Shown: positions 1-7,692 of the stretch, piece after piece
Position numbering within the stretch: position 1 is the stretch's first letter
Layout: each line of letters starts with the position of its first letter
Assembly: GCA_947503935.1 (NCBI GenBank)
Contig: CANNFR010000004.1
Span: 124,001-188,000, forward strand
Direction of reading: 5' to 3'
DNA length: 64,000 nucleotides
DNA from: an uncultured Paracoccaceae bacterium
GTDB taxonomy: Bacteria; Pseudomonadota; Alphaproteobacteria; Rhodobacterales; Rhodobacteraceae
Position numbers and translations under genes: made by a program
The notes under the pieces: model-generated
Databases searched by the model: none
What the model saw: the letters and a program-made list of their open reading frames with translations, nothing else
Told to the model about the DNA's origin: nothing

Positions 1-1
1 G

Positions 2-106
2 AGTATTCTGGCGGACTATCCGGCTGCGCCCGTAGTACAGAAACCCTTCACATCGGAAAGCCTTACAAAAGAGGTCTATCAGGCGCTGGCCCGGACAGTC
101 ACATAG
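2..106 (+). CDS. C-terminal end of a response-regulator receiver-like protein (partial)
   Basis: Frame 2 is open from the left window edge to a TAG at 104-106 and gives 34 residues. It contains VVQKPFTSESLTKEV, which looks like the conserved Lys-Pro-Phe loop after beta-5 and the start of helix alpha-5 of CheY-like receiver domains. The start and the phosphorylated Asp lie outside the window, so nothing can be said about an output domain. It ends about 140 bp before the convergent azoreductase gene. The call rests on one short motif. Confidence 0.5.
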   Translation, partial: SILADYPAAPVVQKPFTSESLTKEVYQALARTVT

Positions 107-189
107 GATAGCGCGCCGACTTCCGCCCTAAGGTCGGATTTCCGGCCCTTTGCTTATGCCGCAGAGCAGATCTTGCGGCCGATGATCAC

Positions 190-224
190 GAAAACAGGCG
201 TATCACCAACGGGTTAACGCCTGT
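190..224 (-). terminator. terminator-like hairpin after azoR
   Basis: ACAGGCGT (194-201) and ACGCCTGT (217-224) form an 8-bp stem. Read on the minus strand the stem is followed by TTTT. It lies about 20 bp past the stop of the azoreductase gene, as expected of an intrinsic terminator, although the loop of 15 nt is long. Confidence 0.4.
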
Positions 225-245
225 CTTCCGATCACTGCCGCCATG

Positions 246-827
246 CTAGGCCGCCAGCTTTTGGATCTCACCCTTGGCGCTTGCGATCTTCTCGTCCGCG
301 CCGGCACCCAAGGCATCGGCCGTGACGAACGTCACGTCATGGATGCCGAGAAAGCCCAGAACATGGCGCAGATATCCGCTGGCAAAGTCGATATCCGATC
401 CGACCGGCGTTCCGCCCGATGCCATCGCAACGATGGCCAGCTTGCCCTCAAGCAAACCGACCGGCCCGGTTTCGGAATACCTGAACGTCACGCCGGCCCG
501 CGCCACCAGATCGATCCAAGCCTTCAATGCGGCGGGTACCGCGAAATTGTAAATCGGCGCGCCGATCAGGATGACATCGGCGTCCTGCAATTCGGCAACC
601 AGCGCGTCCGATTGCGCCAGTGCGGCCTGCTGCTGGGCGTCGCGCTGGTCAGCCGGCGTAAAGTTCGAGGAAACCCAGGTGTCGGTGATCTGCGGCAATG
701 CGGATTGCGCAAGGTCACGGCGGGTGATGCTCTCTGCGCCCAACTGGCTGACGATCTCGTCCAGCAGCATGCGTGTCACCGAACCTTCCGTCCGGGCTGA
801 AGCGTCGATACGAAGATATTTGGTCAT
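246..827 (-). CDS. azoR: FMN-dependent NADH-azoreductase (AzoR family)
   Basis: This is a flavodoxin-fold quinone/azo reductase of 193 aa, close to the usual ~200 aa. Such enzymes use NADH and FMN for two-electron reduction of quinones and azo compounds in the cytoplasm. The N-terminus MTKYLRIDASAR carries the FMN phosphate-binding strand and loop, and the middle has the typical ILIGAPIYNFAVPAALKAWID segment (written here as two joined motifs, GAPIYNFAVP and LKAWID). The ATG at 825-827 is chosen because AGGAG stands 8 nt upstream; an in-frame extension upstream reads like non-coding sequence. The gene is divergent from the MFS pump at 1063, and the pair may share regulation. No dedicated regulator lies beside it. 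Confidence 0.9.
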   Translation of the reverse strand: MTKYLRIDASARTEGSVTRMLLDEIVSQLGAESITRRDLAQSALPQITDTWVSSNFTPADQRDAQQQAALAQSDALVAELQDADVILIGAPIYNFAVPAALKAWIDLVARAGVTFRYSETGPVGLLEGKLAIVAMASGGTPVGSDIDFASGYLRHVLGFLGIHDVTFVTADALGAGADEKIASAKGEIQKLAA

Positions 828-1012
828 GGGCCACTCTCCTGCGGTGTTGATGTTGAGCCAGAGGTATTTTGTGCCTCTGCGCACCTCAACCACCCAAACC
901 ACACAGCCTCTGCGCATCCACGCACATCGATCGATTGTTTAGGGCGTCTCGTTTTGGCCGTTGCATCGCATGCCGCCTGCCATACACTCGCACGTCTCAG
1001 GCAGGAGGTGCC

Positions 1013-1066
1013 ATGACGTGCAGTAACCAGAACGGTCCCCTCCGCAAAGGCGGCAAGGCCGTATGA
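1013..1066 (+). CDS. 17-aa leader ORF coupled to the MFS transporter gene
   Basis: An ATG at 1013 follows the best Shine-Dalgarno sequence of the region (AGGAGG, 5 nt upstream) and opens a 17-codon frame, MTCSNQNGPLRKGGKAV. It ends with TGA at 1064-1066. The stop overlaps the ATG of the MFS gene (ATGA), while the MFS gene itself has only a weak AAGG. This arrangement suggests translational coupling or a regulatory leader peptide. No family is recognised, and the peptide could simply serve as a ribosome loading site. Seen: SD, frame and overlap. Inferred: function. Confidence 0.5.
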   Translation: MTCSNQNGPLRKGGKAV

Positions 1067-2274
1067 ACCAGCGCCTTGCCATCCTCTTCATTTTGATCAC
1101 GCTGATGATCGACGCGATGGGGATCGGGCTGATCCTGCCGGTGATGCCCGACCTGATCCGCGAAGTGACGGGCGGCGACCTCAGCCAGGCAGCCCTTTGG
1201 GGCGGTGTTCTGGCCACGTCCTTTGCGGTGATGCAGTTCCTCTTTGGTCCGACATTGGGCAGCCTGTCCGACCGATATGGCCGTCGCCCGATCATCCTGA
1301 TCTCGCTTTTCGTGATGGCGGTGGATTACTACGTCATGGCGCTGGCCGGCACGATCTGGCTGCTTTTACTGACCCGCATCATCGGCGGCATCACGGCGGC
1401 CACGCAATCGACCGCGACCGCCTATATCGCCGACATCTCCAAGCCCGAGGAAAAGGCCGCCCGTTTCGGTCTGGTCGGCGCGGCCTTTGGTGTGGGCTTT
1501 GTCTTTGGCCCGATGATCGGCGGGCTACTGGCCGAATTCGGCACCCGCGCGCCGTTCTATGCCGCGGGCACATTGGCGCTGATCAACATGGTCTTCGGGT
1601 ACATCGTGCTGAAGGAAACGGTCGATGACCGCATCCGCCGCGCCTTCGACTGGCGCCGCGCCAATCCGTTCAGCGCGTTTCGCAAGATGGGCGCCCTGCC
1701 AGGCGTGCAGCGGCTGCTGCTGCTCGTTTTCCTCTACGAGTTCGCCTTCATCGTCTATCCCGCGACCTGGGCCTATTTCACCACCGCGCGCTTCGGGTGG
1801 GAGCCGCAGATGATCGGCTGGTCGCTGGGGGCGTTCGGCATCGCCATGGCCATCGTGCAGGGCGGGCTGATCCGCTATATCCTGAGATATCTCGGCGAAC
1901 GCGGCACGGTCCTTTGGGGGATCACCTTCAACGCGGGCGCCTTTCTGTTTCTGGCGTTGGTGCAGAATGGCACGATCGCGCTGATCTTCACGCCCGTTAC
2001 CGCCCTCGGCGCCGTCGTCACGCCCGCGCTTTTGGGGATCATGTCGCGCACGGTGTCCGACGACACCCAGGGCGAGTTGCAGGGCGTGGTCTCATCGGCG
2101 CGGGCGGTGGCGATGATCCTCTCGCCGCTTGTGATGACCTCCGTCTTCGCGGCCTTCACCGGCGATGGGGCGCCGGTTTACCTGCCCGGCGCGCCGTTTT
2201 TACTGTCAATGGGCTTGATGGTCGTTTGCGGGCTGGTCTATGTCGCGCATTCACGGGAAGCGGCGGCCCCCTGA
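1063..2274 (+). CDS. MFS drug efflux transporter, TetA-like
   Basis: This is an inner-membrane proton-driven exporter of 403 aa, the size of 12-TM TetA/MdtG-type pumps. The N-terminal half has MFS motif A (GSLSDRYGRRP, about residues 66-76) and helix 1 with the DAMGIGLILPVMP signature typical of TetA relatives. Motif C-like glycines (GAAFGVGFVFGPMIGG) sit in TM5, which marks the antiporter branch. The substrate is unknown; tetracycline is only one possibility. The start overlaps the stop of the 17-aa leader ORF. An alcohol dehydrogenase follows after 31 bp on the same strand, so the pump may be co-transcribed with catabolic genes rather than with resistance genes. Confidence 0.85.
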   Translation: MNQRLAILFILITLMIDAMGIGLILPVMPDLIREVTGGDLSQAALWGGVLATSFAVMQFLFGPTLGSLSDRYGRRPIILISLFVMAVDYYVMALAGTIWLLLLTRIIGGITAATQSTATAYIADISKPEEKAARFGLVGAAFGVGFVFGPMIGGLLAEFGTRAPFYAAGTLALINMVFGYIVLKETVDDRIRRAFDWRRANPFSAFRKMGALPGVQRLLLLVFLYEFAFIVYPATWAYFTTARFGWEPQMIGWSLGAFGIAMAIVQGGLIRYILRYLGERGTVLWGITFNAGAFLFLALVQNGTIALIFTPVTALGAVVTPALLGIMSRTVSDDTQGELQGVVSSARAVAMILSPLVMTSVFAAFTGDGAPVYLPGAPFLLSMGLMVVCGLVYVAHSREAAAP

Positions 2275-2305
2275 GATAGCGTGACGCCGAAAGGGAGAGC
2301 CACAT

Positions 2306-3388
2306 ATGCCAAAAATCCGCGCCGCCGTCTGCCACGCATTCGGCCAGCTCCTGTCGATCGAGGAGGTCGACTTGCGCGCGCCCGAACCGGGCGAGGTCGA
2401 GGTGACGCTTGCAGCCTGCGCGATCTGCTTTTCCGACATCTCGTTCATGGATGGTGGCTGGGGCGGTACGTTGCCCGCGGTCTACGGGCATGAGGCGGCG
2501 GGGCAGGTCACCGGGGTTGGTGCGGGCGTGACGGGCTATGAAGAGGGCGACACGGTCCTCGTCACGCTGATCCGGTCCTGCGGCACATGCCCGACCTGCG
2601 CGGTTGGGCATCCAACGCTTTGCGAGGCGCCTTATGACCGCACCAAAGGCCCGTTGAAAACAGTCGATGGTGGGCCGATGCAACACGGGCTCAGCTGTGG
2701 CGCCTTTGCCGAGAAGGTCGTCGTGCATGCCTCGCAACTTGCGAAGATACCAGCCTCGATGCCGATGGATGCAGCATCGCTTCTGTCCTGCGGGGTCATC
2801 ACCGGCGTGGGAGCGGTGGTCAACACCGGCCAGGTGCGCCCGGGCGAAACCGTGGTGGTGATCGGCGCGGGCGGTGTGGGGCTGAACGCGATCCAGGGCG
2901 CGCGCATCGCAGGCGCCGCCCGCATCATCGCGGTCGACATGTCCGAGGACAAGCTGGCCGCCGCGCGCGAGTTTGGCGCCACCGATGGCATCCTGGCGAC
3001 CGAGGCCAAGCCCTGGGCAAAAGCCAAGCAGATCGCGGGCCGGGGCGCCGATGCGGTTTTTGTCACCGTGGGCGCGGTCCTCGCCTACGACAGCGCGATG
3101 AAGTACCTCGCCACCGGGGGGCGCATGGTGATGGTGGGGATGCCCCATTCCGGCGCAACCTCCAGCTATGAACCCGTCATGGTTGCCGCCACCGGGCAGG
3201 CGATGATCGGCTCGCTTATGGGCGACACGGTGCTGGCGCGCGATATCCGCTGGATGACCGACCTTTACGAACAGGGCCGCCTCAAGCTTGATGAGCTGAT
3301 CTCGGGCCGCTGGAGCCTTGACGAGATCAACGAGGCGATCGCCGATACCCGCTCGGGCGCCGCCCGCCGCAACGTCATCGTGTTCTGA
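2306..3388 (+). CDS. zinc-dependent alcohol dehydrogenase (MDR superfamily)
   Basis: This 360-aa cytosolic NAD(P)-dependent dehydrogenase has the GroES-like fold first: the catalytic zinc ligands fit Cys at AICFSD and the GHEAAG motif (about residues 60-65). The structural zinc loop is C-X2-C-X7-C (CGTCPTCAVGHPTLC). The Rossmann dinucleotide loop VIGAGGVGLNAIQ follows at about residue 190. The start has a good SD (AAGGGAG). The next gene, an enolase-superfamily enzyme, starts 11 bp after the stop. Together they suggest a dehydrogenase/dehydratase pair for a polyol, sugar or hydroxy acid. The substrate cannot be read from the sequence. Confidence 0.9.
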   Translation: MPKIRAAVCHAFGQLLSIEEVDLRAPEPGEVEVTLAACAICFSDISFMDGGWGGTLPAVYGHEAAGQVTGVGAGVTGYEEGDTVLVTLIRSCGTCPTCAVGHPTLCEAPYDRTKGPLKTVDGGPMQHGLSCGAFAEKVVVHASQLAKIPASMPMDAASLLSCGVITGVGAVVNTGQVRPGETVVVIGAGGVGLNAIQGARIAGAARIIAVDMSEDKLAAAREFGATDGILATEAKPWAKAKQIAGRGADAVFVTVGAVLAYDSAMKYLATGGRMVMVGMPHSGATSSYEPVMVAATGQAMIGSLMGDTVLARDIRWMTDLYEQGRLKLDELISGRWSLDEINEAIADTRSGAARRNVIVF

Positions 3389-3399
3389 AGATCTGCGCC

Positions 3400-4632
3400 A
3401 TGAAACTGAAAGACCTAGAGATCTTCGTCGTCGCGCCCCCGGCACCGGGCTGGGGTGGACGCTATTGGATCTTCCCCAAGCTGACCACTGATGACGGCCT
3501 TGTCGGTTATGGCGAATGCTATGCCTCCACCGTCGGTCCGGACGCCATGAAGGCCGTGATCGAAGACGTGTTCCGTCGCCACATGGCCGGCGAAAGCCCT
3601 GAAAACATCGAATTGATGTTCCGCCGCGCCTATTCCGCCGGCTTCACCCAACGGCCGGACCCTACCGTGATGGGCGCGTTTTCGGGGTTGGAGATCGCCT
3701 GCTGGGATATCCTCGGCAAAGCGCGGAACCGCCCTGTCTGGGCGCTGCTGGGCGGCAAGACCAATGAACGGCTGCGCAGCTACACCTACCTCTACCCTGA
3801 GGGTGACGAAAATATCGATGCCTTCTGGAACGATCCCGACAAAGCCGCCGAAGTTGCCGCCCGCAATGTCGACCGCGGCTTCACGGCGGTCAAATTCGAC
3901 CCCGCGGGCCCCTATACCATCCGCGCGGGCCACATGCCGGCCATGTCCGACATCACCCGCTCGGTCGCGTTCTGTGCCAAGATCCGCGAGGCCGTCGGTG
4001 ACCGGGCCGATTTGCTCTTCGGGACCCATGGCCAGTTCTCGGTGCCCGGCGCGATCCGCATGGGACAGGCTTTGGAGACATACTTGCCGCTTTGGTACGA
4101 AGAGCCGATCCCGCCGGATGACCCGGCCGCTATGGCCGAGGTGGCGCGCGCCGTGCGCATTCCGCTGGCCACAGGCGAACGCCTTACAACCAAGGCCGAA
4201 TTCGCCGCTGTCCTCAAGCTCGGCGCCGCGCGCATCCTGCAACCCGCCCTCGGCCGCGCGGGTGGCATTTGGGAGGTCAAGAAAACCGCCGCAATGGCCG
4301 AAACCTTCTCGGCCGAGATGGCGCCTCATCTATATGCGGGACCAGTCGAATGGGCCGCGAATATCCACCTCGGCACCGCCATTCCGAACCTATTGATGCT
4401 CGAGACGATCGAGGCGGGCGGCGGGGCCTTCCATCAGGCGCTAACGGGCCACAAGCTGCGATGGGAGGAGGGGTTCATCCTGCCCCCCGAAGATCCCGGC
4501 CTCGGCATCGCTTTCGATGAAGACCTGGCCCGCGCCCACCCCTATACCGGTAGCCGCTTGCACCTGGAAATGCAGGAGGCCCCTTGCAACTATGGGCGCG
4601 AGAACACATTTAAGGGCGGGGCAGCCGATTAG
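3400..4632 (+). CDS. mandelate racemase/muconate lactonizing enzyme-like protein (enolase superfamily)
   Basis: This 410-aa protein has an enolase-superfamily capping domain followed by a TIM barrel. Recognisable strand-end motifs are AVKFDPAGPYT (second strand, general base Lys), LLFGTHGQF (third strand), WYEEPIPPDD and TGERL (the Glu ligand strands), and HLYAGPVEWAANIHL (late barrel). Members usually dehydrate sugar acids or epimerise hydroxy acids using Mg2+. The THG at the third strand takes the place of the usual Asp ligand motif (D-x-H/N). I recall this as a feature of a large uncharacterised COG4948 subgroup, not as damage. It probably forms an operon with the preceding dehydrogenase. 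The exact reaction is unknown. Confidence 0.8.
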   Translation: MKLKDLEIFVVAPPAPGWGGRYWIFPKLTTDDGLVGYGECYASTVGPDAMKAVIEDVFRRHMAGESPENIELMFRRAYSAGFTQRPDPTVMGAFSGLEIACWDILGKARNRPVWALLGGKTNERLRSYTYLYPEGDENIDAFWNDPDKAAEVAARNVDRGFTAVKFDPAGPYTIRAGHMPAMSDITRSVAFCAKIREAVGDRADLLFGTHGQFSVPGAIRMGQALETYLPLWYEEPIPPDDPAAMAEVARAVRIPLATGERLTTKAEFAAVLKLGAARILQPALGRAGGIWEVKKTAAMAETFSAEMAPHLYAGPVEWAANIHLGTAIPNLLMLETIEAGGGAFHQALTGHKLRWEEGFILPPEDPGLGIAFDEDLARAHPYTGSRLHLEMQEAPCNYGRENTFKGGAAD

Positions 4633-4732
4633 CACTGGCCAGACGCCTGCCCTATCTCGATTTCTAGCCGACTTTGTGGTAAAGCACATGCGTTGCCGCA
4701 GTCTGGGTCTGCTGCGAGACGACACTCCGACC

Positions 4733-4751
4733 AATTCGACGGCCGGGAATT
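4733..4751. promoter_or_regulatory. inverted repeat AATTC-N9-GAATT upstream of the ArsR-family gene
   Basis: AATTC at 4733-4737 and GAATT at 4747-4751 form a perfect inverted repeat with a 9-nt spacer, about 40 bp before the regulator start. SqrR/BigR-type sensors are reported to bind short ATTC...GAAT-type repeats (N8 in Rhodobacter SqrR, from memory), so autorepression is plausible. The spacer differs by one nucleotide, which weakens the match. Confidence 0.4.
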
Positions 4752-4792
4752 ATGACAACGCGCCTGCAAGGCGTGGATAACGGGAAAGTTTG

Positions 4793-5152
4793 GTGACGGT
4801 AATGATGGACGGGGTCGATCCGACGGCGCCTGAGCGCGAAGACGAAGGGCCGCTCGACACAGGTGACATGATCGTCAAGGCGCGCGCCGCGGCGCAGTTC
4901 CTCAAGGCACTCAGCCATGAGGGGCGGCTGATGATTTTGTGTCACTTGACCCAAGGCGAGAAGTCTGTGACCGAACTGGAAACGCTGCTCGACTCGCGCC
5001 AGGCCGCCGTCAGTCAGCAATTGGCCCGGCTTCGCTTCGAAGGGCTGGTCGACAGCCGCCGCGACGGCAAGACCATCTATTACAGCCTAACCGACCCGCG
5101 CGCCGAAAAAGTGGTCGGCCTGATGTACGAGCTGTTCTGCAAGCCCGACTGA
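4793..5152 (+). CDS. ArsR/SmtB-family repressor, BigR/SqrR-like persulfide sensor
   Basis: This 119-aa winged-helix repressor contains LKALSHEGRLMILCHL, the recognition helix region SRQAAVSQQLARLRFEGLV and the wing RRDGKTIYYSL. It has no metal-site ELCVCDL motif. It carries two cysteines, one in LMILCHL and one in ELFCKPD, 66 residues apart. This is the spacing of the redox pair in Rhodobacter SqrR (C41/C107) and BigR, which sense sulfane sulfur. The GTG at 4793 is chosen because GGGA stands 7 nt upstream; TTG 4790 and ATG 4802 are possible starts and do not change the domain. No sulfide:quinone reductase or persulfide dioxygenase gene is nearby, so its targets lie elsewhere or it only regulates itself. 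Confidence 0.75.
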   Translation: MTVMMDGVDPTAPEREDEGPLDTGDMIVKARAAAQFLKALSHEGRLMILCHLTQGEKSVTELETLLDSRQAAVSQQLARLRFEGLVDSRRDGKTIYYSLTDPRAEKVVGLMYELFCKPD

Positions 5153-5168
5153 CACGCCGCGGGGCGGC

Positions 5169-7064
5169 CTATGCCGCCCATTCCCATGGCCGCGTGAACT
5201 CTCCCATCTTGTGGCCCAAGGCGTCTTCGTCGACATCGCCCGTTTTGACCAGCTGTGCGACCAGACCCTTTTTCTGGTGCTCATAGACCTGCACGACTTC
5301 CACGTTCAGACCCGCCTCGGCCAGGGCCGCGTTATAGACACGCTGGATCGCGAGCTTGCGCAATTCGTTCTTCAAGATCTTGCCGACGGCGGTTTTCGGC
5401 AACTCGTCAACGGCCTCGATGTGCTTCGGAATGGCGGCACGTTCATGGATATGCGCGCGGGCATGCTCCATCAATTCGTCCATCGTGACCTCGGCATCCT
5501 TGACCAACTCGACATAGGCGCAAGGCAGCTCGCCCGCGAAGGCGTCGGGCTGGCCGATGGCGCCGCACATCGCCACGGACGGGTGGCCCGCCAGCGCCTC
5601 TTCGATCTCGGCGGGGTCGATGTTGTGGCCGCCCCGGATGATCAGGTCCTTCGCGCGGCCCGTGATCCAGAGATACCCGTCCTCGTCGATACGGCCCAGA
5701 TCGCCGGTGCGCAGGAACCGCAACTCGGCGAAAAGGCCGTTGTTCTTGTCGGGGTCGTGATAGGTGTTGCCGTCATAGACGCCCGGATTTGCCACGCAAA
5801 TCTCGCCGATTTCATCCACCGCGCATTGTTTTGACACTTCACCATCTGCGCCGACCTTGAGGATACGCACATCCGTGTAGGGCAGCGGGACACCGACCGA
5901 GCCCACCTTTTTCAAACCGTCAACCGGGTTGCAGGACACCAGACATGTGGCCTCGGTCAGGCCATAGCCTTCGGCGATCTGCACGCCGGTGGCTTTCTCA
6001 AACCGGTTGTAAAGCTCGATCGGCAAGGGCGCCGAGCCCGAAATCGCGGTTCTCAGCGTCGAGACATCGGCATTTACCGGGCGCTGCATCAGGGCCGACA
6101 AGGCTGTTGGCACCGTGATCATGAAGGTCACGCCCCATTGTTCGATCAGTTTCCAGAAATTGTCGAACACCCCGTCGCCGCGATACCCCGCAGGCGTCGG
6201 AAAGACGACATGCGCGCCCGAGGCGATGCACGACATCAGGATCGGGTAGGCCGCGAAGACATGGAAAAGTGGCAGAGGGCAGATCAGCACATCGGTTTCA
6301 TCAAACAACAGACGCCCGCCCAGCCAACCGTTATAGATCATGCCCGAGGCCCGGTGCTGCGCGACCTTGGGCATGCCCGTCGTGCCGCCGGTGTGGAAAT
6401 AGGCCGCAATGCGATCTTCCTTCGTGTCCTCGAAGGTCAGGCGGTCGGACGGCATCTTGGCGCATTCGGCGTTGAAATTCAGCACGTCGGCCTTGTGCTC
6501 AACCGGGTTCTTGGGGCGGACCAGCGGCACGATCCAGCTTTTCGGCGGGCTCAGATAGCGGTTCAGGTCGACCTCAAGCACGTATTTCACATTGGGCGCG
6601 TACTTCACGGCTTCCGCCACTTTCTGCGCCACATCCGTCTTTGGAAACGCCTTCAGCGTGACCAGAACTTCGGCCTTCGTCTCACGCAGGATGGCCGAGA
6701 TCTGCTCAGGTTCCAGAAGCGGGTTGATCGGGTTCACGATGCCCGCGATCGACCCGCCCAAAAGGGCCACTGCGGTCTCTACGGTGTTCGGCATGAGGTA
6801 GGCGACCGTATCGCCCTTCTCGACACCCAGTTTGCGGAAAAGGTTGGCCGCCTGCGTCGCGCGGCCGTGCAGGTCGGACCAGGTCAGCGTTTCGGCCTTC
6901 GAGCCGGGATCGGAGAAGATCTGAAAGGACAGCGCCGGCCGCTGCGCATGGGCATCGCGGGCAGAAGACAGGAAATCGTAGATCGTCTTCGGCGGATCGC
7001 GCTCTTCCCAAGGCATTTCTGCCTCTACAGCATCACGATCTGCAAGACCTCCGAAACGTCCCAT
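5169..7064 (-). CDS. acyl-CoA synthetase (AMP-forming)
   Basis: This 631-aa ANL-superfamily ligase activates a carboxylic acid to acyl-AMP and then to acyl-CoA in the cytoplasm. The P-loop-like motif HTGGTTGMPK starts at residue 224, and EGYGLTEATCL, the hinge region TGDLGRIDEDGYLWITGRAKD and the catalytic Lys motif PKTAVGKILK follow in order. It is longer than the typical ~550 aa because of an extended N-terminus and internal segments, as in several acyl-CoA synthetases of this bacterial group. A strong GGAGGAG precedes the ATG. The chain length or nature of the substrate is not evident. It faces the ArsR gene convergently. Confidence 0.88.
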   Translation of the reverse strand: MGRFGGLADRDAVEAEMPWEERDPPKTIYDFLSSARDAHAQRPALSFQIFSDPGSKAETLTWSDLHGRATQAANLFRKLGVEKGDTVAYLMPNTVETAVALLGGSIAGIVNPINPLLEPEQISAILRETKAEVLVTLKAFPKTDVAQKVAEAVKYAPNVKYVLEVDLNRYLSPPKSWIVPLVRPKNPVEHKADVLNFNAECAKMPSDRLTFEDTKEDRIAAYFHTGGTTGMPKVAQHRASGMIYNGWLGGRLLFDETDVLICPLPLFHVFAAYPILMSCIASGAHVVFPTPAGYRGDGVFDNFWKLIEQWGVTFMITVPTALSALMQRPVNADVSTLRTAISGSAPLPIELYNRFEKATGVQIAEGYGLTEATCLVSCNPVDGLKKVGSVGVPLPYTDVRILKVGADGEVSKQCAVDEIGEICVANPGVYDGNTYHDPDKNNGLFAELRFLRTGDLGRIDEDGYLWITGRAKDLIIRGGHNIDPAEIEEALAGHPSVAMCGAIGQPDAFAGELPCAYVELVKDAEVTMDELMEHARAHIHERAAIPKHIEAVDELPKTAVGKILKNELRKLAIQRVYNAALAEAGLNVEVVQVYEHQKKGLVAQLVKTGDVDEDALGHKMGEFTRPWEWAA

Positions 7065-7140
7065 AGCAATCTCCTCCCTGCCGCCCGTTATCGGGCTTTG
7101 CCTTTGGCTTGAGGATGATGAGAAACGTTCTTACGCGCAA

Positions 7141-7171
7141 GCGTGACGCAGCGCAAAAAGCCGCGTCACGC
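7141..7171 (-). terminator. inverted repeat between kbp-like gene and acyl-CoA synthetase
   Basis: GCGTGACGC (7141-7149) and GCGTCACGC (7163-7171) form a perfect 9-bp stem. It lies 15 bp past the stop of the BON-LysM gene on the minus strand, where a terminator would separate it from the downstream synthetase. No clear T-run follows, so it could also be a factor-dependent or regulatory hairpin. Confidence 0.4.
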
Positions 7172-7185
7172 CGTTTTGTGAGGGG

Positions 7186-7614
7186 TCAGTCCTGCGGGAT
7201 GCGCAGCACCTGGCCGGGATAGATCTTGTCGGGGTCGCTCAGCATCGGCTTGTTGGCCTCGAAAATCTTCATGTAGCTGTTCGCATCGCCCAGCGTTTCC
7301 TTGGCGATGCCGGACAGCGTATCACCGCTTTTCACAGTGTAGAATTTCGGGTCCTGACCCGGCACGTCATCTTCAACCTTGGCCACGCCTTCGACGTTGC
7401 CGGCGGCCATGATGACCTTTTCCTTCATCTCTTGGCTGGCGGCCTTGCCGCTGACCTTAACGGTGTCACCCTCGACCTTGATGTCGAGGCCCGACATATC
7501 GAGGCCCAGATCGCTCATCTCTTTCTTGATGGCTTCTTCCTTCGGCGCTTCCGACGCCTCAGCGGCGCCGAAAAGCGATTTGCCCGCATCCTTCACGAAG
7601 TCCCAAACACCCAT
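7186..7614 (-). CDS. kbp: BON and LysM domain protein, Kbp (YgaU)-like potassium-binding protein
   Basis: The 142-aa protein has the Kbp architecture. An N-terminal MGVWDFVKDAGKSLFG segment without signal peptide is followed by a BON domain (about residues 25-85, with KVEGDTVKVSGKA and NVEGVAKVEDDV) and a C-terminal LysM domain (YTVKSGDTLSGIAKETLGDA to PGQVLRIPQ). E. coli Kbp is 149 aa, binds K+ in the cytoplasm and is induced by osmotic stress. GGGAGAG precedes the ATG. The family call is firm; potassium binding is inferred from the homologue. Confidence 0.85.
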   Translation of the reverse strand: MGVWDFVKDAGKSLFGAAEASEAPKEEAIKKEMSDLGLDMSGLDIKVEGDTVKVSGKAASQEMKEKVIMAAGNVEGVAKVEDDVPGQDPKFYTVKSGDTLSGIAKETLGDANSYMKIFEANKPMLSDPDKIYPGQVLRIPQD

Positions 7615-7692
7615 TGCTGCTCTCCCTGTCAGCTGTGATTAAGCGAAGGGAACGCCTGGATCGATCAAACGTTCCGTCTGCCGGGTGTCATA

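Noticed and set aside
923-935. ATCGATCGAT palindrome between azoR and the MFS gene as an operator
   Set aside because: It is a simple GATC-containing repeat, too short and common to call without a regulator nearby.
1063-2274. Calling the MFS pump a tetracycline-resistance determinant
   Set aside because: TetA-like motifs are shared by many chromosomal pumps with other substrates, no TetR gene is adjacent, and the context is catabolic.
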